Shown: positions 49,915-57,249 of the stretch, in pieces
Position numbering within the stretch: position 1 is the first letter of the stretch
How the letters are laid out: every line of letters starts with the position of its first letter
From: Stenotrophomonas maltophilia
GTDB taxonomy: Bacteria > Pseudomonadota > Gammaproteobacteria > Xanthomonadales > Xanthomonadaceae
NCBI RefSeq assembly: GCF_900186865.1
Contig: NZ_LT906480.1
Coordinates: 514,001-578,000, forward strand
Length of the DNA stretch: 64,000 nt
Reading direction: 5' to 3'
The notes under the pieces: generated by a model
What the model was told of the DNA's origin: nothing
Seen by the model: only the letters and a program-made list of their open reading frames with translations
Databases searched by the model: none
Made by a program: the position numbers and the translations under genes

Positions 49915-50277
49915 TCAATCCTCGTCCGCGCCCTCGGCCACGCTGTCTTCAGCGTCATCGTCGGCATCGAAGCGCTGCTCATGCACCGGGCCCGATGCCG
50001 GGCCGGCTGCCTTCAGCGGATGCGCAGCGATGCGTGCTTCGTAATCCTGCACCAGTGCTTCACGCTGTGGCTCGCTCAGCTCCTGCCAATGGCAGTCCAG
50101 CAACGCGCCTTCCAGCGAGTACAGCAGGTTCAGGCTGGGCTTGAAGCCGGCGCGCTTGACCTTGACGAAGGCGCCGACGGCTCCGATCGCGACCAGGTCG
50201 TCGCGGCTGCGCAGGCCGACCTGGCGCAGCCACGCCGCACTTTTCGGGCCGATGTTGCGCAGCTTCGGTGCGCTCAT
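49915..50277 (-). CDS. TfoX C-terminal domain protein
   Basis: The 120-residue protein matches the TfoX_C domain: LRNIGPKSAAWLRQVGLRSR, DDLVAIGAVGAFVKVKRAG and NLLYSLEGALLDCHWQELSE, with a helix-hairpin-helix-like fold. An acidic tail follows. The TfoX N-terminal domain is absent, so it is not the full competence regulator. It may bind DNA, but its role is unknown. It overlaps the upstream fRMsr gene by 4 bp (ATGA). Confidence 0.85.
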   Translation of the reverse strand: MSAPKLRNIGPKSAAWLRQVGLRSRDDLVAIGAVGAFVKVKRAGFKPSLNLLYSLEGALLDCHWQELSEPQREALVQDYEARIAAHPLKAAGPASGPVHEQRFDADDDAEDSVAEGADED

Positions 50278-50756
50278 CCCAGCGCCTCAACGAACACGCG
50301 GGCGATGGCTTCCAGGCCAGCCTGGTCGTCGGCATCGAAGCGGCCGACCTTCGGGCTGTCGATGTCGAACACGCCGATCAGTTCATCGCCGCGCAGCAGC
50401 GGCACTACCAGTTCCGAGCGCGAGGCCGAATCGCAGGCGATGTGGCCGGGGAAGGCGTCGACGTCCTCTACGCGCTGGGTCACGCGCTGGCTGGCGGCGG
50501 CACCGCACACGCCCTTGTCCAGCGGGATGCGCACGCAGGCCGGCAGGCCCTGGAACGGGCCGACCACCAGTTCCTTGCCGTCGTACAGGTAGAAGCCCAC
50601 CCAGTTCAGGTCGGGCAGGGCGTGGTAGACCAGGGCCGAGAGGTTGGCCGCGTTGGCGATGCGGTCGGACTCGGCGTAGACCAGGCCACGGGCCTGTTCC
50701 AGCAGCTGGGCGTATTGTTCCGGCTTGCTGCCGGTGAGCGAGGCATTGGCGAACAT
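50274..50756 (-). CDS. msrC: Free methionine-(R)-sulfoxide reductase (GAF domain, MsrC)
   Basis: The 160-residue GAF protein has cysteines 74, 84 and 108 (GLPACVRIPLDKGVCGAA and GHIACDSASRSELVVPL). The spacing 10 and 24 is the same as the catalytic Cys 84/94/118 of the E. coli enzyme. It reduces free L-methionine-R-sulfoxide in the cytosol with thioredoxin. It is divergent from bioD with a 68-bp gap. Confidence 0.88.
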   Translation of the reverse strand: MFANASLTGSKPEQYAQLLEQARGLVYAESDRIANAANLSALVYHALPDLNWVGFYLYDGKELVVGPFQGLPACVRIPLDKGVCGAAASQRVTQRVEDVDAFPGHIACDSASRSELVVPLLRGDELIGVFDIDSPKVGRFDADDQAGLEAIARVFVEALG

Positions 50757-50824
50757 GCCAGCAGTCTAGCAAGCGTGCCGGGCCAGCGATAATGCACACA
50801 CTGTTGCCCTGTTGGAGCCCGTCG

Positions 50825-51508
50825 ATGCCGTTGCCCGCCACGCTGCCGCCCGCCCTGTTCGTCACCGGCACCGATACCGAGATCGGCAAGACCGCGGCCA
50901 GCACCGCGCTGCTGCACACGCTTCGCCGGCGCGGCCTGCGTGCGGTGGGCATGAAGCCGGTGGCCAGCGGCAGCGAAGACCTGGGCCAGGGCCTGCGCAA
51001 CGAGGATGCATTGGCGCTGCAGGCGGCCAGTTGCCCGGTACCGGACTATGCCGATCTGAACCCGTATGCGCTGCGCCTGCCACTGGCGCCGGAGCTGGCC
51101 GCTGCCGAGGATGGCGTGCAGGTGGAGCTGGCGCCGATCGTGGCAGCGTTCGAGCGGCTGCGCGCGCAGGCCGATGTCGTGGTGGTGGAGGGGGTTGGCG
51201 GTTGGCTGGCACCAGTCTCGGCCACGCTCGACCAGCTCGACCTGGTGCGCACATTGCGGTTGCCGGTGTTGCTGGTGGTGGGCATGCGGCTGGGCTGTGT
51301 CAACCACGCGCGTCTGACCGCGCAGTCGTTGCAGGCCAGCGGCGTGGAGTGCCTGGGCTGGATCGGCAACCACATCGACCCGGCGATGCAGCGCCAGGAT
51401 GAGAACATCGCAACGCTGCAGCAGCGCCTGCCGATGCCGTGCTGGGGGCGGCTGCCACATCTGCCGGGAGCGGATGGCCAGATCCTGAGCACGCATCTGC
51501 TCGATTGA
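50825..51508 (+). CDS. bioD: Dethiobiotin synthetase
   Basis: The 227-residue ATP-dependent carboxylase-type enzyme has the P-loop GTDTEIGKTAAST, KPVASGSE, and VVVVEGVGGWLAPV. It closes the ureido ring to give dethiobiotin, the step before BioB. The ATG at 50825 has TTGGAG 8 nt upstream. No other bio gene is in the window, so the pathway is split in this genome. Confidence 0.93.
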   Translation: MPLPATLPPALFVTGTDTEIGKTAASTALLHTLRRRGLRAVGMKPVASGSEDLGQGLRNEDALALQAASCPVPDYADLNPYALRLPLAPELAAAEDGVQVELAPIVAAFERLRAQADVVVVEGVGGWLAPVSATLDQLDLVRTLRLPVLLVVGMRLGCVNHARLTAQSLQASGVECLGWIGNHIDPAMQRQDENIATLQQRLPMPCWGRLPHLPGADGQILSTHLLD

Positions 51509-51514
51509 CCTGGG

Positions 51515-51587
51515 GTAGTGCCGGCCGCTGGCCGGCAACCTCGATGTATCCACCTGCGTGCAGTTGCCGGCCAGCGGCCGGCACTAC
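51515..51587 (+). repeat. SMAG repeat pair, inverted
   Basis: GTAGTGCCGGCCGCTGGCCG at 51515 faces the copy ending CGGCCGGCACTAC at 51587. The CTA of the second copy, read on the minus strand, is the TAG stop codon of the MocR gene (51584-51586). Confidence 0.9.
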
Positions 51588-53032
51588 CGTGCTGCGGCCG
51601 CCAGCTCCCGCGCGATCGCACCCAACCGCTCCACCGCGCCGATGAAGCGTGCATCCAGCGTCTGGCAGCACGACAGCCGCAGGCAATGGCGATACCGCGC
51701 GCCGCGTGAATACACCTGGCCGGGCATGAACACGATGTCCTCCTGCAGTGCACGCTCGAACAGCTCGCGCGTGTCCACGCCGGGCAGTTCCAGCCACAGC
51801 AGGAAGCCACCCTGCGGTTCGGTGGCGCGGGTGCCGGCCGGGAAGTGTTCGGCCACCAGCTGGCGCAGCCGTCCGACCTGTTCGCGGTACAGCCGGCGCA
51901 TGCGATGCAGGTGGTGCTCGTAGCTGCCCGCTTCCAGATAGGCCGCCACCGCGTCGCCCAGCAGCTGCGGCTCGCCGCCGGTGGACTGGAATTTCAGCAG
52001 CGCGATGCGCTCGGCGAAGCGGCCGCCATCGAGCCAGCCGATGCGGTAATCCGGCGCCAGCGTCTTGGAAAAGCCGCCGACCACCATCACCCAGCCATCG
52101 CGATCGAAGGCTTTCAGCAACGGCGCCGGCGGTTCGCAGAACTGCAGTTCGGCATACACCGCATCTTCGATCAGCGGCAGCTGGCGTGCGTTGACCAGTT
52201 CGGCCAGGCGTTGCTTGGCCGCGGTCGGCATGGTGCAGCCGAGCGGGTTATGCACGGTCGGCATCACCACCAGTGCGGCCAGCGGCGTGTGCTCCAGCAG
52301 CGCGTCCAGCGCATCCACATCCAGGCCGAGCTGCGGATGGGTGGGCAGTTCGATGGCCTGCAGGCCGAGGTTGGCCAGCAACGGGTAGAGGTTGAAGTAG
52401 GACGGCGCCTCGATGCCGACCGCATCACCGGGCTGGGTGACCGCGCGTAGCGCCAGCTGCAGCCCTTCCATCGCACCGTGGGTCAGCAGCAGGCGTTCGC
52501 TGTGGGTATGCAGGCCCATGCGCGGGCCGCGGCGCACGATCTGCGCCCGCAGCCGTGGCGAGCCGTTGGGGCGTGCATAGGTCTCCACGGTCTGCTGGCC
52601 ATGGCGCAGTACCTGCGCCGTGTGCTTGGCCAGCTGCGCGCCGGGGTAGAACTGGCGACCGCGCGGGCCGGCAAAGGCCAGGTCGATCACGCCGGGGCGG
52701 CGCTGTGCTTCCAGCACGCGGGCCATCAGTACCTGCTGCAGCGGCGCGGTGGGCGCAGACGGTGTGTCGCGCAGCGAACGTTCCGGCACCGACAGCCGCG
52801 GCGCGACCTCGAAGCCGGCCTTGGGCCGCGGAATGACCAGACCAGCGTCTTCCAGCTGGCGGTAGGCGGCGATCACCGTGTTCAGGCTGAGCCGGCGCTG
52901 CGACGCCATCTGCCGCAGCGAAGGCAGGCGGCTGCCTACCGGAAGCCGGCCGCCATGGATGGCCTCGGCCAGTTCGTCGGACAGCCGTTGGTAGCGGGGG
53001 GGGATCATTGCGCTCTGATCATCTGTATCCAT
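51584..53032 (-). CDS. MocR-family (GntR-aminotransferase) regulator
   Basis: The 482-residue protein has a GntR winged helix (about 15-80: LSDELAEAIHGGRLPVGSRL, LRQMASQRRLSLNTVIAAYR) fused to a fold-type I aminotransferase domain with the PLP lysine in GGFSKTLAPDYRIGW. MocR proteins use PLP as effector to control vitamin B6, GABA or transport genes. The target is not evident. The start is ATG 53032; an ATG at 53047 is possible. The stop lies within a SMAG repeat, so the extreme C-terminus may have been set by repeat insertion. Confidence 0.88.
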   Translation of the reverse strand: MDTDDQSAMIPPRYQRLSDELAEAIHGGRLPVGSRLPSLRQMASQRRLSLNTVIAAYRQLEDAGLVIPRPKAGFEVAPRLSVPERSLRDTPSAPTAPLQQVLMARVLEAQRRPGVIDLAFAGPRGRQFYPGAQLAKHTAQVLRHGQQTVETYARPNGSPRLRAQIVRRGPRMGLHTHSERLLLTHGAMEGLQLALRAVTQPGDAVGIEAPSYFNLYPLLANLGLQAIELPTHPQLGLDVDALDALLEHTPLAALVVMPTVHNPLGCTMPTAAKQRLAELVNARQLPLIEDAVYAELQFCEPPAPLLKAFDRDGWVMVVGGFSKTLAPDYRIGWLDGGRFAERIALLKFQSTGGEPQLLGDAVAAYLEAGSYEHHLHRMRRLYREQVGRLRQLVAEHFPAGTRATEPQGGFLLWLELPGVDTRELFERALQEDIVFMPGQVYSRGARYRHCLRLSCCQTLDARFIGAVERLGAIARELAAAAR

Positions 53033-53130
53033 CGAGTTTCCCGCCATCTGGTGCTGTACCCATGATGACGGCGAGCCTAGCATGTCGTTGTCGGCCGGGC
53101 CTGATCGGGGCACGGCCGGTACTTTCCAAG

Positions 53131-53159
53131 CGCACGGCTGGATGGCCGTGCGTCTTTTT
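53131..53159 (+). terminator. Rho-independent terminator on the plus strand with no annotated gene before it
   Basis: CGCACGGC-TGGATG-GCCGTGCG is followed by TCTTTTTTT, a strong intrinsic terminator. The only coding sequence to the left is the MocR gene, which runs the other way from 53032. A short transcript starting around 53033-53130 is therefore possible. Confidence 0.8.
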
Positions 53160-53162
53160 TTG

Positions 53163-53226
53163 GTAGTGCCGGCCGCTGGCCGGCAATCCCCTTGGACCGC
53201 AGGAGCCGGCCAGCGGCCGGCACTAC
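53163..53226 (+). repeat. SMAG repeat pair, inverted
   Basis: GTAGTGCCGGCCGCTGGCCG at 53163 and the complementary copy ending CGGCCGGCACTAC at 53226, about 18 nt apart, directly after the terminator. Confidence 0.9.
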
Positions 53227-53288
53227 CCGGGGCGTTACCGCATTGGCAGGAGCGTCACCGAGCGCCAGCCGGCCCCATGGAAATGCCG

Positions 53289-54026
53289 TCAGCGCATCGG
53301 CACCAGCACCGCATCGCGCCGGTACAGCCCCGGGAACTGCCTGCCCAGCGCGGCCAGCTTTGGCGCGTCGTAGTAGCGGATGTAGGCGGCCTGCGGGTAG
53401 TTGGTCATGTAATTCTGGTGGTAGCTCTCGGCCGGGTAGAAGCGCTGGCCGCTGACCAGCTGGGTGACGATCGGCGCGCGGAAGCTGCCGGCCTGGCCGA
53501 GCTGGGCGATGTAGGCGCGGCTGGCCGCCTGCTGGCGGGCGTCGTCAGTGAAGATCGCCGACCGGTACTGGCTGCCGTGGTCGGGCCCCTGACGGTTGAG
53601 CTGGGTCGGGTCGTGCACCACCGAGAAGAACACCTGCATCAACTGCCCATAGCTGACCTGGCGTGGGTCGTAGTCGACCTTCACCGCTTCGGCATGACCG
53701 GTCTGACCGCTGCTGACCCGCTCATAGCGGGCATTGGCAGCGCTGCCACCGATGTAGCCGGACACCGCATTGCTCACGCCTTTGACATGCTGGAACACGC
53801 CCTGCACGCCCCAGAAGCAACCGCCGGCAAACACCACGCTGGCGTGGGTGGCGTCATCGCGGAACGCAGCGTCGCCCGTGGGTACAGGGAGTGCCTGGGT
53901 CTGCGCGCTGGCTTCGACCGGTGCCGCGATGGCGCCATGGTCAACGAGCAGCACGCCGGCGATGAGTGCCGTGGCCACCAGTCCGGCAACGCCAGCGGCA
54001 ATGCCCTGTTCAAAGGAGAATTTCAT
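53289..54026 (-). CDS. msrA: Peptide-methionine (S)-S-oxide reductase MsrA, exported/membrane-anchored
   Basis: The 245-residue protein has an N-terminal hydrophobic segment (about 8-28, IAAGVAGLVATALIAGVLLV) acting as signal anchor, then MsrA with the catalytic Cys 70 in VVFAGGCFWGVQG, the SGYIGGSAANARYERVSSGQ segment and YHQNYMTNYP. It repairs methionine-S-sulfoxide in envelope proteins. GGGAGG lies before the ATG. It is the last gene of the msrB-dipZ-msrA operon, 14 bp after dipZ. The membrane thiol protein should supply its reducing power. Confidence 0.92.
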   Translation of the reverse strand: MKFSFEQGIAAGVAGLVATALIAGVLLVDHGAIAAPVEASAQTQALPVPTGDAAFRDDATHASVVFAGGCFWGVQGVFQHVKGVSNAVSGYIGGSAANARYERVSSGQTGHAEAVKVDYDPRQVSYGQLMQVFFSVVHDPTQLNRQGPDHGSQYRSAIFTDDARQQAASRAYIAQLGQAGSFRAPIVTQLVSGQRFYPAESYHQNYMTNYPQAAYIRYYDAPKLAALGRQFPGLYRRDAVLVPMR

Positions 54027-54040
54027 CGTGTCCTCCCGGT

Positions 54041-55807
54041 TCAACCGAAGGTGAAGGCATAGGCCTGCACGCCCGCATCGAGGAATTCGATCTCGAAGCG
54101 GTGCGGGCTGACCGTGCCGCGTTGGCGCACCAGCTGGTAGAGGCGGTGCTCGTCGACCACGCCGCTGCCATCGGCGCCGACATCAGTGCCGGCATCGGTG
54201 GCGGGCAATGGCTTGCCATCCAGCAGGACGCGGAAGCGCACCGGCTTTCCTTCCTGGCCCGGTGCCAGCACCAGGTGCAGGTCGCGCGCATGGAACTGGA
54301 AGGCGATGCGGCCACCGGACTGCTGCAGCTGCGCAGCCTCGTCGGTAACGGTCCAGCGTCCGGACAGGCCCCACTGGTTCAACGCCAGGCTGGCCGGCAA
54401 CGTGTAGTCGAACGCGGTGTCGCTGCGCTGCCCACCGGGCGAGGCGAACTGCTCGGCACGGGCGTGGCCCAGATAGGTTTCCGGCGAGCGCAGATTGCCT
54501 ATGTCGGCCTGCGCAGCCACGCCCTTCAGATCGGCGGCGGCCGGATCGGCCGGCGGCGGCAGGTTCGTCTGGCCGGCCTCGGTCAGCAAGCGACGGATCA
54601 CCTGTTCCGAGCGCGCATAGTTGCCCTCGCCGAACTGGTGGCCGCGGATGTTGCCCTGCGCATCGACGAAGTACTGCGCCGGCCAGTAGCGGTTGTTGAA
54701 CGCGCGCCAGATCGTGTACTGGTTGTCCAGCGCCACCGGGTACTCGACCTTCAGCTGCTGCACCGCCTTCATCACATTGCGTGGGTCACGTTCGAAGGCG
54801 AACTCCGGCGTGTGCACGCCGACCACCACCAAGCCGTGGTCGCGGTAGCGGCGTTCCCATTCGTGCACGAACGGCATCGCGCGCAGGCAGTTGATGCAGG
54901 AGTACGTCCAGAAATCGACCAGTACCACCTTGCCGCGCAACTGCTGGGCCGTCAGCGGTGGGCTGTTGAGCCAGCCGGTGGCACCATCCAGCGCGGGCAG
55001 GGTGCCTTCCACTGGCAGCGGTGCACTGGCATTCGCATCGGGGCCCGCCATCATCATCGACGGTGCTGCCGGCTGCGCACCGGGAACGGCATCCAGCAGG
55101 CCCTGCTCGATGCGCGCGGTGCTGACCGTAGACAGGCGGGTCAGCAGGCCGGTATCCCAGCCCAGCCCGATCGCCACCACCGCCAGCAGTGCGGCCACGC
55201 CCAGTACCTTGCGCAGCACATCGCCGAGGCCGAGCCGCGCCTGCAACGCGCGGAACACGCGGCCACCTACCCATACCGCCAGCGCCAGTGCGGTAATCGC
55301 GCCCAGCGCGTAGGCCAGCAGCAGCGTGCTGGTGCCGGCGCTGGCCCCGTGCAGTGCGGCACCGGTCAGCACCAGACCGAGGATCGGACCGGCGCAGGGT
55401 GCCCACAGCAGGCCGGTGGCGATGCCGATCAGCAGCGAGGTCCACGCACCGCCACGCCCCGCTGCGTCGGCCGCATCGGCACGCGCGCTCAAGCGGGCAC
55501 CCACGCGCTGGAACGGCGCCAGCAGATGGTCGGCCAGTCGTGGCCAGAGCAATGCCAGTGCGAACAGCGCCATCAGCAGCAGGGCGATCCAGCGTCCGAC
55601 CTGGTTGGCCTGTGCCACCCATTGGCTGCCCACCGCAGCCAGGCTGGCGACCACGGTGAAGGTGAGTGCCATGCCCAGCAGCAGCGGCAGCGTGCTGCGC
55701 AGGAAGGGGCGGTCGGCACGGGCGAACACGAACGGCAGCACCGGCAGGATGCAGGGACTGAGCAGGGTCAGCGCGCCCCCCAGGTAGGCAAGCAGCAACA
55801 GCAGCAT
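54041..55807 (-). CDS. dipZ: DipZ-like membrane thiol carrier: CcdA domain fused to thioredoxin domain
   Basis: The 588-residue protein begins with a CcdA/DsbD-type membrane part (about 1-220) holding two conserved cysteines in LLSPCILPVLPFVFAR and LWAPCAGPILGLVLTG. A periplasmic thioredoxin-like domain follows with WTYSCINCLRAMPFVHEW (CxxC about residue 303). A C-terminal beta domain (about 430-588) completes the DipZ type. It moves electrons from cytosolic thioredoxin to periplasmic partners. Here the partners are the exported MsrB (2 bp upstream) and MsrA (14 bp downstream). Confidence 0.9.
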   Translation of the reverse strand: MLLLLLAYLGGALTLLSPCILPVLPFVFARADRPFLRSTLPLLLGMALTFTVVASLAAVGSQWVAQANQVGRWIALLLMALFALALLWPRLADHLLAPFQRVGARLSARADAADAAGRGGAWTSLLIGIATGLLWAPCAGPILGLVLTGAALHGASAGTSTLLLAYALGAITALALAVWVGGRVFRALQARLGLGDVLRKVLGVAALLAVVAIGLGWDTGLLTRLSTVSTARIEQGLLDAVPGAQPAAPSMMMAGPDANASAPLPVEGTLPALDGATGWLNSPPLTAQQLRGKVVLVDFWTYSCINCLRAMPFVHEWERRYRDHGLVVVGVHTPEFAFERDPRNVMKAVQQLKVEYPVALDNQYTIWRAFNNRYWPAQYFVDAQGNIRGHQFGEGNYARSEQVIRRLLTEAGQTNLPPPADPAAADLKGVAAQADIGNLRSPETYLGHARAEQFASPGGQRSDTAFDYTLPASLALNQWGLSGRWTVTDEAAQLQQSGGRIAFQFHARDLHLVLAPGQEGKPVRFRVLLDGKPLPATDAGTDVGADGSGVVDEHRLYQLVRQRGTVSPHRFEIEFLDAGVQAYAFTFG

Positions 55808-55809
55808 CG

Positions 55810-56385
55810 TCAGGCTCCGGAAGCAGGGGAAGAACCGACCGGCACCCGCCAGCCATCGGCGGTACCGCCCTCAGCGGCACCGGGAACGAACACCATCGCC
55901 GCGCCGTTCATGCAGTAGCGAAGTCCGGTTGGGCGGGGCCCGTCGTTGAACACATGGCCGAGGTGGCCACCGCAGCGACGGCAGTGCACCTCCACCCGCA
56001 GCATGCCGAAGGTGACGTCGCGGTCTTCGCCGATGGCGTTGTGCAGTGGCGCCCAGAAGCTGGGCCAGCCGGTGCCGCTCTCGAACTTGGTGGAGGAGGA
56101 GAACAGCGGCAGCGCACAGCCGGCGCAGGCAAACGTGCCCTGCCGGTGTTCCTTGTTGAGCGGGCTGCTGTACGGGCGCTCGGTCGCCTGCTGGCGCAGC
56201 ACTGCGTACTGCGCCGGGGTCAGGCGCTGGCGCCAGTCGGCATCGCTGCGCATGACCTCGAACTGTCGCGACGGGCGCGCTTCAGCGGCGGCCGGGGCGG
56301 CACGGCTGCAGGCCCCCAGGCCGAGCAGGCCGGCGGCGGTGGCAACACCGCCCAGGCCCAGCAGATGGCGTCGGGTAAGGGACAT
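55810..56385 (-). CDS. msrB: Exported MsrB-type methionine-(R)-sulfoxide reductase, twin-arginine lipoprotein-like
   Basis: The 191-residue protein starts with TRRHLLGLGGVATAAG and LGLGAC (Cys 26), features of a Tat signal combined with a lipobox. The MsrB domain has zinc cysteines 87, 90, 135 and 138 (CAGC, CRRC) and catalytic Cys 158 in RYCMNGAAMVF. It should repair envelope proteins. It is the first gene of the operon with dipZ and msrA and is divergent from a two-component system. It is distinct from the cytosolic MsrB at 28543. Confidence 0.92.
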   Translation of the reverse strand: MSLTRRHLLGLGGVATAAGLLGLGACSRAAPAAAEARPSRQFEVMRSDADWRQRLTPAQYAVLRQQATERPYSSPLNKEHRQGTFACAGCALPLFSSSTKFESGTGWPSFWAPLHNAIGEDRDVTFGMLRVEVHCRRCGGHLGHVFNDGPRPTGLRYCMNGAAMVFVPGAAEGGTADGWRVPVGSSPASGA

Positions 56386-56437
56386 GGCGGACTCCGGGAA
56401 GGGGCGACGGGGCCATGCTGCGCCCGCCCGGGTCAAC

Positions 56438-56470
56438 GAATCCTCACGCAGGATTCAATTTTTCGTGAGG
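56438..56470. promoter_or_regulatory. Nested inverted repeats between the Msr operon and the two-component genes
   Basis: GAATCC-N7-GGATTC (56438-56456) overlaps CCTCACG-N15-CGTGAGG (56442-56470) in the 144-bp divergent gap. The region is A/T rich locally (CAATTTTTCG). It is a candidate operator for the neighbouring response regulator. Confidence 0.55.
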
Positions 56471-56529
56471 TATCGGCGTCCATCCCGCGCCACAATGCAG
56501 CCAGCCTCCCCACTGGCCCCGAGCTGCCG

Positions 56530-57249
56530 ATGTCCACCAAACGCGTGCTGATCGTTGAAGACGATGCCCACATCGCCGACCTGCTGCGGATGCATCTGGG
56601 CGATGAGGGCTACGACGTCGCCCATGCCGCCAGCGGCGATGCCGGCCTGCGCCTGCTCGAGCAGGAAGGGCCATGGGATGCGCTGGTGCTGGACGTGATG
56701 CTGCCCGGCGTGGACGGCCTGCAGGTGTGCCAGCGTGCACGCGCGATGGCGCGCTATGTGCCGATCATCATCATCAGTGCGCGTGGCAGCGAAACGCAGC
56801 GCATCGTCGGCCTGGAACTGGGTGCGGATGATTACCTGGCGAAGCCCTTCTCAATGCCGGAACTGGTGGCCCGCGTGCGTGCGCTGCTGCGCCGGGCCGA
56901 GGCGATGGCGCAGAGCGCGCGCATCGATGCCGGCGCGATCGAGCTGGGTGGTCTGCAGCTGGACCCGGTCGCGCGCACCGCGTCGGTGGATGGCAATGCG
57001 CTGGAGCTGACCCCGCGCGAGTTCGACCTGCTGCTGTTCTTCGCCCGTCATCCGGACCAGGTGTTCGCGCGCATGGAGCTGCTCAACCAGGTCTGGGGCT
57101 ACCAGCACGATGGCTACGAGCACACGGTCAACACCCACATCAATCGCCTGCGCAGCAAGATCGAGCCGGACCCGGCCAATCCACGGCGGCTGCTGACGGT
57201 GTGGGGCCGTGGCTACAAGCTGGTCGATCCTGCCGGGGCGGCGGCATGA
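56530..57249 (+). CDS. OmpR-family response regulator
   Basis: The 239-residue regulator has a receiver domain (E10 D11 D12, phospho-acceptor D55 in VLDVMLPGVDG, Lys in YLAKPFS) and a winged-helix output domain (LTPREFDLLLFFARHPDQVF, HTVNTHINRLRSKIE, VWGRGYKLV). The start MSTKRVLIVEDD is the family start; the frame is open upstream but antisense to msrB. Its stop overlaps the kinase start by 4 bp (ATGA). Divergent from msrB-dipZ-msrA, it may respond to oxidative or chlorine-type envelope stress. Confidence 0.92.
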   Translation: MSTKRVLIVEDDAHIADLLRMHLGDEGYDVAHAASGDAGLRLLEQEGPWDALVLDVMLPGVDGLQVCQRARAMARYVPIIIISARGSETQRIVGLELGADDYLAKPFSMPELVARVRALLRRAEAMAQSARIDAGAIELGGLQLDPVARTASVDGNALELTPREFDLLLFFARHPDQVFARMELLNQVWGYQHDGYEHTVNTHINRLRSKIEPDPANPRRLLTVWGRGYKLVDPAGAAA

